A stretch of 64,000 nt of DNA from Hysterangium stoloniferum (lineage: Eukaryota; Basidiomycota; Agaricomycetes; Hysterangiales; Hysterangiaceae): assembly GCA_015178975.1 (NCBI GenBank), contig WHVD01000013.1:372001-436000 (forward strand). The letters are read 5' to 3'. Position 1 is the stretch's first letter; every line of letters begins with the position of its first letter. The notes beneath the pieces are model-generated. The model saw only the letters and a program-made list of their open reading frames with translations, was not told where the DNA came from and made no database searches. Below, in pieces: positions 45,203-56,422 of this stretch. The translations under genes were made by a program, and so were the position numbers.

Positions 45203-45326
45203 ATCGATTTTAGCGCAGAGCCGTTGTGAAAATGGCTGATAATTTACGCTCTAATTCAAAACAAACGTTGTGATACTAAATAAGTCCACAGATACCCGGT
45301 CTGTCATAATAATTAAGCAGTTGTCA

Positions 45327-46221
45327 CTAATAATCATATGCATCGCCATTATCCCAACCTCCTTTATCTCTGGTCGTAGTAGCTCCAACCTTAGTCTTCG
45401 AACGTGCTTTCCGCCCGCCTAGCTCTTTGTACATTTCGCGCTTCTCTACTTTGTTTGGCAGGCTGACTTCGCTTTCCAGACGCCATTGCTCTTCACGCGC
45501 CTCTCTAGGTGTTTGATGACCTGACCCCGACGGGGTTGATGAACGAGAATATGAAGTGTACACGGTTTCTGTATCGCGTGTCCGCGCTGTGCGCATGTAT
45601 TCTTGTCGCTATGCCAAGTGTCGCCGATAAGCGATGGAAGTGTAACATGCATGAGACATACCCAATTTTGCTTGGACTCCCTTCTTGTCCATTTTCCAGG
45701 TGGTAAAGTGTCGTCGTGAAAGTTGATCTTTCTATATTGTTGAAACCATACTATACGGCGTGTCAACAATTTACATTACGGACAATCCTACGGGACATAC
45801 CGTAATTCAAGGTCTGACTTCGATTCCATTTCTTACTGACTCTTGCACATCTAGCCAAATCCCTTATCCCCAATAGCCCAAATATGCGTTGTCCGAGTTC
45901 TGTAGGGAATGCCTTAAGGGGATCGGTATGTCTGCTTTTTGTCAAGTGTAATGGGCCAGGTACGGGACGTTTGCTTGCGCCTTTTGTCGGTGACACTGGT
46001 CGTGAGGTTGGGCGAGACCGTGCGGGTGTTCCAGGGGTGGAATGCTAGACGGAAGGCCAATATACTAAGTGCACTATGAACTGAAAATGCAGACTTACAA
46101 CACCAACGAGTTCATCATCTGAATCTGAGGATGGCGCGAGAAGACTTGTCTGGGTGAGTTTCTTGTTGAGGTTCTCTACACCGTATGGCTTTAAAACGTC
46201 ATGAAGTAATGCGGATGACAT
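45327..46221 (-). CDS. F-box protein
   Basis: Four exons on minus: 46221-46099, 46044-45801, 45750-45662, 45608-45327, joining in frame to 245 residues with clear GTAAGT/GTATGT and CTAG/ATAG signals. After a Ser-rich start (SLLAPSSDSDDELVGV) there is an F-box at about residues 70-110: DPLKAFPTELGQRIFGLLG then LARCARVSKKWNRSQ. F-boxes bind Skp1 and bring substrates to SCF ubiquitin ligases. Next is a conserved-looking block VWFQQYRKINFHDD and PPGKWTRRESKQNW, then a basic, Glu-rich C-terminus. No WD40 or leucine-rich repeats follow, so the substrate cannot be guessed. It is transcribed in the same direction as the dioxygenase, about 125 bp upstream of it. Confidence 0.87.
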
Positions 46222-46609
46222 TGTGCTCCCTGTTAAAGTGCAACGTTCCCGTAGTGATTAAAAGGAGAGATTAGGGAGGGTCATAATTGTTGATTGCAGT
46301 GTTACATAACCCGTGATGTCATCTTAAGCGCCCATCTATTCAACGCTTGGGTCTGTTGATCCGGAGAATCCATGGTTATACTGTGCGAATCGAGTGGCTT
46401 CAAGTTCATTTCAGCTCTTGAAGAACGTGGCACAAACGTTCAATGTACACAAGTGTCTTAATTATGTAATATACTTTTTAATTTGTCAGCTGTCCTTTCC
46501 ACCGTCAAAGCTGATCCTCACGGTATTCGCAGTGTTATCCTTTACTCGAACTACACCTGATGTACTTATGTAATAGATATGAATACAATTCGCTGGGAGG
46601 ATAATCAAC
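46222..46609. other. Divergent intergenic region
   Basis: 388 bp between the F-box gene (minus) and the aminopeptidase gene (plus), so it probably holds both promoters. No clear TATA box stands out, and no other gene is visible. Confidence 0.5.
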
Positions 46610-49448
46610 ATGATGCAGGTGTTTTGTAGGCCAATAGCCAGGCGCATTCCGCTGTCGTCCTACTTCCTCTCAACGTCCTCACGCACAGTTCCCAAGATGG
46701 CCGTTAAAGCAGACCCTACAACGCAATCAAACTATTTGACAATTTCCACCCAGCATATCGATATCAAGTGGACTGTTGATTTCAAAGCGCAAATCGTGAA
46801 AGGCACGGCAAAACTTACATTACTCGCGAAGGAGAATGATGTGAAGCAAGTAGTGTATGTCTTGCTTACTGCTCATGCCACAATATTTGTATTTGTATTA
46901 ATGACCACCGACCACAAGCCTGGATACAGCAAACTTGGACATAAAGGGTGTGCGAGTCAATGAGCAAACCAACGATGTGAGTTACTTTGAATTTCTCCCT
47001 TATTCAGGCCTCTTTTGACCTCGCATATCCCTTAAGTATACTGTTGGGAAGCATCATCAAGTGATGGGTTCACCCCTTTCCATCCCCCTCCCCCAGGCTG
47101 TTTCTGTCGGAAAAACAGTAACGGTTAGCGTTGACTATTCGACGACCGCGAATTCCACGGCTCTTCAATGGTTGGATCCCCCGTAAGCTTACCGCGCACA
47201 ATATATCAGAGATATACTGATCATTCCAGTCAAACTGCAGGGAAAAAACATCCATACCTCTTTAGTCAGTGTCAGCCGATTTACGCAAGAACTCTCCTCC
47301 CTTTGCAAGGTACAAGATGGATCTCTTAAATCTCTGCTCTCTCGTTATCATTATATCACAATTAATCCCTGAATTTTAGATACACCATCGGTCAAACAGG
47401 TCGGGAAGTTTCCTCTACACTTGTTTTTTATATATACTGATAGCTCAGGACCTATCTTTTAGACATATAATGCATCAGTCACGGCAGTTCTGCCAGTCCT
47501 ACTATCTGCCATTCGACAAAGTCCTCCTTCTACAGGACCCCCTCACGACGGCAAAAAAATTGGAGAGGATGAAGTAACTTATACGTACAAGCAGGTAATT
47601 AATTACCGACCAGCCTCTGACACCCTCTTGACATTTTGCCCAGCCAATTCCTATTCCGTCATATCTTATTGCCATCGCATCAGGGAATGTCAGATATCGT
47701 CCTTTCACGGTCGTGGGGAAGTCATGGACATCCGGTGTATGGGCTGAACCCGAGGTCGTCGATGCGTCGTATTCGGAATTTAGTGAAGACACCGTCAGGT
47801 TTGAATTGCAGCATCTAGATTTCATAAAATAAGCTTATTTTGCCACGATTTTGAAGATTTTTGTCCACTGCGGAAGAGCAGATCGCACCATACAGGTTTG
47901 GGGTTTATGATCTTCTCGTTTTGCCGCCGTCTTTCCCTTATGGCGGAATGGTATTGCTCAAATTCTCCCTACATTCCTGAGAGTCTCATACTTATTTTAA
48001 TTTCAGGAAAACGCTTGCTTGACCTTCTTAACCCCAAGTATGTGCCAGATAAAAGTAGGACACAGTCGTGTTGTGTTGACTTGAACCAGCGCTATTAACA
48101 GGCGATCGCAGTCTAACAGACGTGGTTATCCACGAGCTGACGCATTCTTATTTCGGTAATGGCGTAACGTGAGTCTTTTTATGGGTCTCAAGGCTATCTT
48201 TATTTATCAATTTTCCAGCCAAGCGGATGCCTCTAGCTTTTTCTTAAACGAAGGTATTCTCTTTCCCTCTCCACTTACAACTATTGTTTTAAAGTATCCT
48301 CAGGCTGGACGACATATGTCGAACGACTATTGCAACAGACTCTGAAAGGTCCTGAAGAGCGTGGCTTCTCCTTCATCATTGGCGCAAAGGCCTTGAAAGA
48401 TTCGCTTGAAGGATATGCTAACCAGCCCAAATATCAACGTTTAGTTATTGACTTTGAATATGGTGAAGACCCCGACGACGCGTACTCCTCGGTACCATAC
48501 GAGAAAGGAGCAAATCTCATCCTGCATCTCGGTGAGTAACGTCGTCAGAGTTCAAATAAATAAAGAATATATATATATATATCATTTAGAAAGGGTGTTG
48601 GGAGGATTGGATGTATTTCTCCCTTACATCAGAGAATACGTGAATACTTATACAGGGAAGAGTATATCGGGTGACCAATGGAAAGCGCACCTGTACGATT
48701 ACTACCAAAGAAATAGCCCCGAGAAAGTTAAAGCGTTGGACACTGTCGATTGGCAGGTAAGTTCTCTTTTTTGAGATTCTTCCGTCCCCGGGACAGCGTA
48801 ATGGTGACACATGATATAGGCTTGGTTTTATGGCGAGGGAACGGAACTTCCTGTTGACATGAAATATGACACGACCCTTGCAACGCAAGCGTATGATCTT
48901 GCGGCTAAATGGGATGCTTCTCGCGGCTCCCCCATCTCAACGCTGCCCTTCACGGCAGACGATCTCAAAGATTTCAACGGCAACCAAATCGGTAAATGGC
49001 CTTTCTACCCTACTTTCTCGAACATACTCAAACAGAACTAGTGGTGTTCCTCCAACGTCTCGAGTCTTCAACCCCACTGCCCTCGTCTCATATCCAGCAT
49101 CTCGCCCAAACATATGGCGTCGATTCATCTAATAACTGTGAGATTCGTCTACGCTGGTATGAAGTTGCATTGGCCAGTGAAGCTGCGAAGAACTATGCCC
49201 AGGCCGCCGTGGACTGGGTTGTTGACAAGAAAACAGGGCTTAAAGGCCGCATGAAGTTTTGTAGGCCGGTGTTCAAAGCGGTGAACGCCGTCGATCCGAA
49301 AATTGCCCAGACGACATTTTTGGCTCACGCTACGGAATTCCATCCCATTGCAAGGCGGCTCATCGAAAAGGTTATTAGAACCTCTTTTTTTTTCAAGTTT
49401 ACGGAAAATATTAACCTACCAACCTATCAGGACCTCGGATTAGTTTAG
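46610..49448 (+). CDS. Leukotriene A4 hydrolase-type aminopeptidase (M1 family)
   Basis: Zinc metallo-aminopeptidase with possible epoxide-hydrolase activity. Sixteen exons joined by hand: 46610-46854, 46919-46976, 47037-47182, 47230-47309, 47380-47399, 47463-47595, 47644-47797, 47857-47950, 48007-48037, 48090-48168, 48219-48253, 48304-48531, 48590-48756, 48820-48991, 49042-49370, 49431-49448, giving 662 residues in frame, a normal length. Motifs: [23 protein letters not shown], substrate-binding PYGGMEN, and zinc site [12 protein letters not shown]...NEGW (HEXXH-x18-E). The C-terminal armadillo-like domain ends [22 protein letters not shown] second Met at 46697 (MAVKADP) would remove a 29-residue, Arg/Ser-rich, mitochondria-like leader, so two forms are possible. 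One intron holds an (AT)n run near 48,570. Confidence 0.93.
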
Positions 49449-49524
49449 AAAATGTAAGTTGATCCGACGGAGATGGGCAGAAATGGGAATATATGTGAAT
49501 TACGATAGTCTAAATAAAATACGT

Positions 49525-50936
49525 CTACTTGAAACCACCCCAAAGGTCTCCAAAAGCATCGTCTTTCTTTGCTGGTTGAGTACTTCCAAAGGGACTACTA
49601 AATAAATCTGGTGCCGCCTGACTGGCTCCTCCCCCCCAAGGATCCTGCGAATTCCCAGTCAGGGCACCACCACCAAATCCGAACTGCTGCTGCTGCTGCT
49701 GCTGCTGAGACTGTGGGGGTTGTCCCCATACATTACTTTGCATAGATTGTTGAGATTGTGGCTGGGCCCAAATGTTACCTTGAGGCTGCGGCGACGCCGG
49801 CTGTCCAGTCCACCCAGATTGTACTCCCCACATCCCAGTTCCTGAATTGCCTACCATGCTGGTTTGTATTTGAGGGCCGGCCTGAGCCTGTGTGGCGCCA
49901 AAGCCACCACCAATACTTCCCAGGACGCCAGTTCCGGGAGCGGGAGTTGTAGCAAACAAGGAAAGAATATCATTTTTCACATTCTTTTGACCACCGGTTA
50001 ATGTGGTAGGGTTACTGGACGTGGCGGCGTGGGGACTATGAAAATCTAGGCTGAAAAGATCGTCTTTCGGGGATGACACGGGAATTGAAGTTGCTGAGGG
50101 GGAGTTAGCGGTTTGTACTGCGGAACGGGCTTGACTAGACAGCAGGTTGTGTGGCTGGCGTTGAGCAGGAGGGGCTGCAATAGGCTGCGTGGTAGGCCGT
50201 GATTGTGCCGCTGGCTGTTCAGCGGGTTGGGGAACTGGCTCAGAGTTACGCTATGATATACTTAAAGGGTGAAAATGGCATTATAAACAATGTGCTTACT
50301 TCAGAGGCATTTTCCAAGACGGATGGATCCCTGGGCGGTGGCCCTTCTAAAGCCCATCGGCGGGACTCATACTTTGAACGAATGAAAGATTCCATTTTAC
50401 TAGGGTATAGCCGTTCATACGTTCATAGATGAAGTCGTATAGTAAAACAACTTACTGTTCAGGGGGTATATGACCGGCTTTCAGGTGCGCTTCCCAATAC
50501 AGATTTGCACGCGCATTTCCCCATGATTGAACAGACTAACGTTAACGGCCATCAGTCATGACATACGAGTGGTACTTCTTGCTATAGCTCACCTCCATCT
50601 GTTCAGGTGTCCATATATCTAAATCGACTGATTTTACTTTGCTGATATGTGTACCCATACTACGATGTATTCCCGAGCATCGGATACAGAGAAATACGCC
50701 TCTGTGATGAGACATCAGTGGGGGATAAATCCTCCTAGAATTAAGATAACGGACAGGTTCCAAGATGCCCATCGTGGATCTTTTTGGGATAGCATTACAA
50801 ACAATCCTCTGACGGTATACATGGGGACGCACCATTCCGCTTGCAGTCCGCACAGACTTTGTTTTCCGGCTGTTTGACCAGCTCTCGAAGGGTCCGTGTG
50901 TGTCTCTCTGAGACTACCTTTTCCTGTCTAGACATT
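49525..50936 (-). CDS. ArfGAP domain protein (SMAP/Age-like), frameshift in exon 1
   Basis: Stimulates GTP hydrolysis by Arf GTPases in Golgi/endosome vesicle traffic. Exons on minus: 50936-50833, 50779-50755, 50701-50593, 50535-50456, 50399-50300, 50250-49525. The ArfGAP zinc finger is complete, C-x2-C-x16-C-x2-C ([15 protein letters not shown], then [16 protein letters not shown]) with the catalytic Arg in CSGIHRSMG. It continues [26 protein letters not shown] and [15 protein letters not shown]. The tail is Gln/Gly/Pro-rich with a run of eight Gln (CTG-type repeat near 49,684-49,706), ending FGDLWGGFK. In exon 1 the start MSRQEKVV...RTLRE and the finger are in different frames because of one extra base at about 50,880. 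Either an assembly error or a real lesion. Confidence 0.85.
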
Positions 50937-52016
50937 TTGCACACGAGGTAGTGGGGATTGGATCCGATGAATAATTGAAAGAGAGTGCCTGATGATGGAG
51001 TTCACGAACAGGTGATAAACGCCCGTGGGCATCGATTCCTGGTTCTTGTTCTCGTTTCCTCCAATTTTGCTATTGTCAAGCTCTTCGACTCCGCACTGCA
51101 CAAATTAATCCAATTTTTCTCGCTGGTGGTACCGTTTAGTGTCTATATTTCATACTAGATTCGACAGCTACTTTGGCTACCGACTAATTGGCTCATAGTA
51201 AGTGTCATACAATTACCACCTTCAATATAAGGGGGTTTGCAAGCTAGTGAGGCATGATAAGATTTAGGAGATGATTGTACAATATATGAACCGTTACTCC
51301 ACTTACATACAACGTAATTCAGTAACAGCTTGTCCGCAAAACTCAAACTGTCTCCGAGTGGTCCTCCGTTCAAGTGTAATCCGACCTAACTGCTTAATTT
51401 GTCACGATGCCCAAGCATAGATATATCATTGACAAAGATGATGCCATTTCCAGAGCCTCTGTCGGGAAGCGAAGATTAGTGCCACGACGAAAGACCGACC
51501 AAGGAATACCGTCGTCCTGGACGGTAATTGGTGACGCCTTGATGGTCTCCTGACGCAACGTCGGAACTAAAATGACCAAAAACAATTCTCTTACATGTGC
51601 CTTGCTTGTAGACGTAAGTACTACCGTTTAAGACGGCATTATCCCCTGTCTCTATGAATACTCGTCCTGCAGCTATGATGTGGCTATCTGAGTATGCCGA
51701 GAACATTGCGTTTGATCTGTCAGTTCTCGAAAACTGCCATAAATTGACGAATGCTCAAGAGTCTACTGCAGTAGTAGACTTCGATCGGTAGATCCTCGGC
51801 AATGCTCCGTACACGAATAGCACTAGAGAGACTCACGTTCAAATCATTCAGCCTCCTTTCACTGGATATGGTCTGTCTGTCGCCATCGTAAAGTCACGGA
51901 GTCATAAGACAAGGATTTTTATAAGCGCCCCCGTCTACTTATTTAAAGTTCGCTAGTTTGTTCGTGACTCGATCGTCTAATAGCAGGTTATTCTGCAGCC
52001 AAAATACTTCTGAAGT
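50937..52016. other. Intergenic stretch with undecided minus-strand ORFs
   Basis: Minus-strand frames at 51706-51476, 51585-51394 and 51373-51155 give fragments such as AAGRVFIETGDNAVLNGSTY and DDGIPWSVFRRGTNLRFP. Possible splice sites exist (GTAAGAG near 51,590), but I could not join them into one frame or name a family. A decayed gene is as likely as a real one. The right end should hold the promoter of the aminotransferase gene. Confidence 0.35.
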
Positions 52017-53609
52017 ATGGATTCTCACACCAACTCTCATATCCCTAACGGCACTACTAACGGGCAGGCTAACGGGCTGAGCTCCATATCCGTTGGTGTT
52101 GAAACACTAGCACAAGCCAGATTGGCAGACATTGATGTATTATGCGGGCGTTTTTTTCTCTTCGTTGACATATACCAACATATTTTCATTGCAGGTGTCG
52201 AAGCTGACAATAAATCTTGCTTCGTCTCTCAAGCCTATACCAAAGTCAGAGACGCTGACTTTTGGTGTCGTGAATATTTGCGCTGCCCTATATATTTTAA
52301 ACAATGATTAACATCTTTTGCATAGACTGTGACTGATCACATGCTTTTAGTGTCGTACGATCCAGTCTGTGGGTGGTCTGCACCTGAGATTAAGCCTTAT
52401 GGCCCGCTCAGCCTAGATCCAATCAGCTCATGCTTCCAGTACTGTCCAAATCTTTTTGAAGGAATGAAGGTGTGTGGTGCAAACATATCCTGGATATATA
52501 GTCTCTTCTGAAACCCCTAAGGCGTATCTCGGCCCCGATAACAAGCCTCGATTGTTCCGTCCGGATATGAATATGGCCAGAATGACCAGCTCGACAGCCA
52601 GAGTCGCCCTACCTGTAAAAGTTTTATGTGCCTGATTTTCATCTATACTTAATGTCAATATCACCAAATTTATAGTCATTCAATACGGACGCTCTTTTAT
52701 ACCTGATAAAGAAGTTGGTTCTTATCGAGCAACGGTGGATACCTCCCTTACCAGGGTATAGTCTATACATTCGGCCTACTCTCATCGGAACTCGCGCCGC
52801 TCTTGGACCTGCGGCGTCTGACAGTGCGCTCCTGTATGTTGTACTTTCTCCCACAGGCCCATATTTTCCGCCGTCTCTTTCCAATCCGCGAAGGAGAAGC
52901 TGGATTCCTCTTTTCGCGTCTTCTTCAAATGTGCGGGCTTGGCCGGGAGGCACTGGTGCATACAAACTCGGGATTAATTATTCCCCCTGCTTTGAGCCTC
53001 AACGGGAGGCTGCGAAAAAGAATTATTCTCAGATTTTATGGCTTCTGCCTGTTGACACCGCAAGAGGGAAGGAATGGAAGATAACCGAATGCGGCCAAAT
53101 GAATTTCATGTGTGTCTTAAAACGTGATGATGGAGGTTTGTTCTGCACAGCTCTCATGGGTCGGTTATAAATTACTGAACATCGTTTCAGGCGTCGATAT
53201 TGTCACACCCCAACTCGACGGTGTGATCCTACCAGGGGTGACACGCGATTCGGTTCTCAAACTCGCAGCTGAACATAATAAAGGTTCTCCACTTCCGGGC
53301 CTTTCCCCGGAATTACAGATATTCCCTCGAGAGGAGGCTATATATATGTCGGACCTCGTACGTTGGGAGAAAGAAGGTAGAATTTTAGAAGCTTTCGGGA
53401 CCGGTACCGCTGCAATTATTGCAGGGGTCTGGAGAGTTGGTTGGGAAGACCAGGATATTCTCGTTACTAACGGTATGGAAGATGTGCTGAAAGATGGTGA
53501 GAAGGACATCAATGGATTGGCACCCATCGGAAAAGCCCTCTACAACCGCATTTTGGAGATCCAGGAGGGAAGGGTAGAGGGGCACGAATGGAGTGTTGTA
53601 ATTGAATGA
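52017..53609 (+). CDS. Branched-chain amino acid aminotransferase
   Basis: Fold-type IV PLP enzyme that interconverts Leu, Ile and Val with their 2-oxo acids. Exons: 52017-52136, 52195-52269, 52326-52469, 52522-52614, 52676-53135, 53191-53609, giving 436 residues in frame. Motifs: TDHMLLVSYDP, PNLFEGMK, RLFRPDMNMARM, YIRPTLIGT, GPYFP, then GGTGAYKLGINYSP with the PLP lysine, ITECGQMNFM and LDGVILPGVTRDSVL. No obvious mitochondrial leader (MDSHTNSHIPNG), so it is probably cytosolic. Two departures from the usual pattern: ECGQMN instead of EVGTMN, and a longer basic loop (PRRRSWIPLF) between GPYFP and the lysine. Both may be normal for a fungal paralogue. Confidence 0.92.
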
Positions 53610-56400
53610 GTTAGTTCATTTAAATCAACGCTTCACAGGGCTCTGCATCATCATCAAAGGTGGTGCATATTCACATAGACTTGGGATATTCTTGAAAAAG
53701 CATGAATAGAATAATATCAAAGCTTCTTAAAAGAAAGCTTATCTAGGATCCTAACCTAGTACTCTAATGTTGCGCGACTGTCAAACTTTGGACAACAAAC
53801 ACGTGTTGCACAAGTTGCACGTTACGATATTCAAATGAGGTTGTCCCCATTTGCCACCGCGCCTATAGCTATATTCCCAGCCTCAATCGATGTCAGGACA
53901 ATAGTGCCTCGCCGTATACAAGTCGGATCGATATCGTATACCGCATCGAGCTTCTGTTGGGATCCAAATACCCCCGCGCAGTACTGACATTATGTATTTT
54001 GCTTGTTTTGGAGAATACTTGGTTGGACGGCATGGAGATAATAGCCATGATGGGTATGTAAAAGATAGAACAACTGCCCTCACGATAGAATCACCCTGTA
54101 TAGATAGCGAGAACCCGTTGACTCCTTGTCGTAGGCACCAAGTACTTCCAAAGCTGTATCTCGATAGCTGATGCCATCTGCCCCCCGAGCCTGGACTTGA
54201 GAAGCCATACATTTATGGCACAGCTTCAAATGACAGTGCCGTAAATTGCAAGCACCGTATCTTAGCACACATCTGCTCTCTGCGGATCTACTGGTAATTA
54301 CAAAAGTGGCAAGTTTTTATTAGTGATAACTCGGCTGGATACCGGTGATTCTCCCGATAGCAGAGTCAATGGCATTTGGTGTGCCCCGTAGCTCCTCCTA
54401 ATTTAGGCTGTGGCAAACAAATATCCCCGCCTTCTTGGCAAATATGATGCAACGCAGAGATAATTTGTTCGGAACCACGAAGATGAAAGATGGGGGAATT
54501 CGAATATGTTTTGCGTATGTAGAGCATCACCGCAGTCTGTGGACCGCTTGTGATACTAGTAGTCACAGACCTTACACATGTCATCTGGTGCAAGGCACTG
54601 GACCGTAATTATTTATCGGAACCTGTGGCAATGATGCTACAGCTGGCTAATTCTGACAAAATAACATATGACATCGTTTGGCAATTTTCACAGCATCTTC
54701 GCGCCACTGTAAGATTAACGTTGCTCTGTGACTGGTGCGAAACCCTGCGGGCTTATGCATCGTCGTTTTCAAATATCACGTACTGTGCAAATTGTGCATT
54801 CCAACCCCAAATCCTTCAGCTTCTCCTAATGTTGACTTGTGGCACTTATTAATAGCTGTACGATGGGTAGTGCCATCTGGCACATCCTCTGATCGGGGTT
54901 GACGATGCGTAAATACTTTGTTCCACTCACCGCCTTGAGGTAAATACTATTGGAACAAAGCACGCGTATTCGCATTAGGCGAATTAAGCGTTGGCACCAG
55001 CCATAAACTAGATATCTCCGGGTGAGCGTGTAAAATAGATGTGAGGCGACCGAGGATGGGAGAAAATGGGAGGGTAATTTGCCCCTGTCTCCTGTTGTTC
55101 TGTGACCATGTCACGCTCAATAACGTTTTTCCATCCGCTGTCACAAAGAACCGAAAAAATGGACGCCCCTGATTGGTAGTTCCTGGGACCTTCAGTCGTG
55201 CGCGGCTGCTCTGCTAAGGATTTACAAACATGCGTCCAATAACAGCACTCTCCTGATTTAAACTTACTCCCCCCATAGATCCTGAGAAGCCGATCGTCCG
55301 AGACTCGAGAGCATACGTCGCAAGCTAATTAACTAGTGTGCCCCGATCTACAGTTATGCTCGACATCTTGAGAGGAACAATGCTCCAGCCACCCTGTTGC
55401 CACCGTCGTATACTAACGATATAAATATAATGGACAAGAGTAAGGGGGCGGTTTCAAATACATTTGCAAAGGGGATCTCATTATTGCCTCGACAGGCAAA
55501 CTTGTATTCGGAATGCGCGGTTGTCGGAATGCAACAACGGGGAAAAAAAGTAAGATCACTACCTATTGGTCTGCGACATGATGCACCTGGTGCCGAGGTT
55601 GACACGTTGCATAGGCAGACAAGTCAAAAGTAGTATAGTATTCATTAAACGGTAATATGTATTGAAATGCATATACGGTAGTCAACGGGTAGTGGCGTAT
55701 ATACAGGGTTTAACCAACAATGCCCTAGTCGACTCCTATGCAAGCTGCCTTCGCTTCGCAATGAAGGTAATAAAGTTGCGGTTCGTCAGGGCCAGATCGC
55801 GATAGTGTTGAATGAGATCCAGGATAGTCATAGCCGTAGTATATCCTGGTTATGGCTGTAGTATCCTAGTTATATAATTGACGCCTTGTCCTCGTGATTG
55901 CCGCCATCAACTCATTAGCGGTATAAGGACCTATGTGAGGGATCGTTACCTTATGAGAGACACATTCCAACTCACTGGATGATTATCACTCGGTTGCGAT
56001 TGAAACGAGGGATGGCCTTAGCTTGCTTACTGGGTAGCACGTCTAGCGTCGCAACACCCTCCACATGTGTGAAAATGTACCGCTCCATCCCTCGGTGTTC
56101 CGTGAGCCAACATGATTACTTTTCTGACTGTTACACACAGAGTGTACAGCATGGCATTCGCAGATCGCAGCCAGAAGGGGGGGGGTAGAGGAAATGCTCC
56201 CCCCGAGGCATCCCGAGTCGGGTTGTGCATTGCCCCGCATACCCGATGGCATTGGAGACGGAGGCACCATCGGTGAATGTTACTCACATCTGCCTTCTCT
56301 ATTATTCCATTGGAAGCTGACTTTGTCACCGAAATCGGAGAATCCCAAAAAGGTCGCAATATTACATCACTCCATCACGGATATCGCCGCTCTTCCACGC
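53610..56400. other. Long region without a supported gene
   Basis: Only short ORFs are present. The most protein-like are on minus (54593-54366, HHICQEGGDICLPQPK; 54268-54080, LRYGACNLRHCHLKLCHKC), but they do not join with good splice sites and match nothing I recognise. GC content is mixed and no known repeat from the left half is present. It could be a decayed gene or lineage-specific sequence. Confidence 0.45.
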
Positions 56401-56422
56401 ACATAAAAGCAGAAGGGTGAAC

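Noticed and set aside
51476..51706. Ile/Gly/Asn-type repeat-like peptide (GRVFIETGDNAVLNGSTYVY), possibly the N-terminal motif of a NACHT-type gene
   Set aside because: Too short, no P-loop or further domain nearby, and joining to neighbouring ORFs creates stops.
53883..54593. Minus-strand ORFs with Cys/His-rich text (RYGACNLRHCHLKLCHKC)
   Set aside because: They have no consistent splice joints, no recognised zinc-finger spacing and no family match. They are kept only as a note under the gene-free region.
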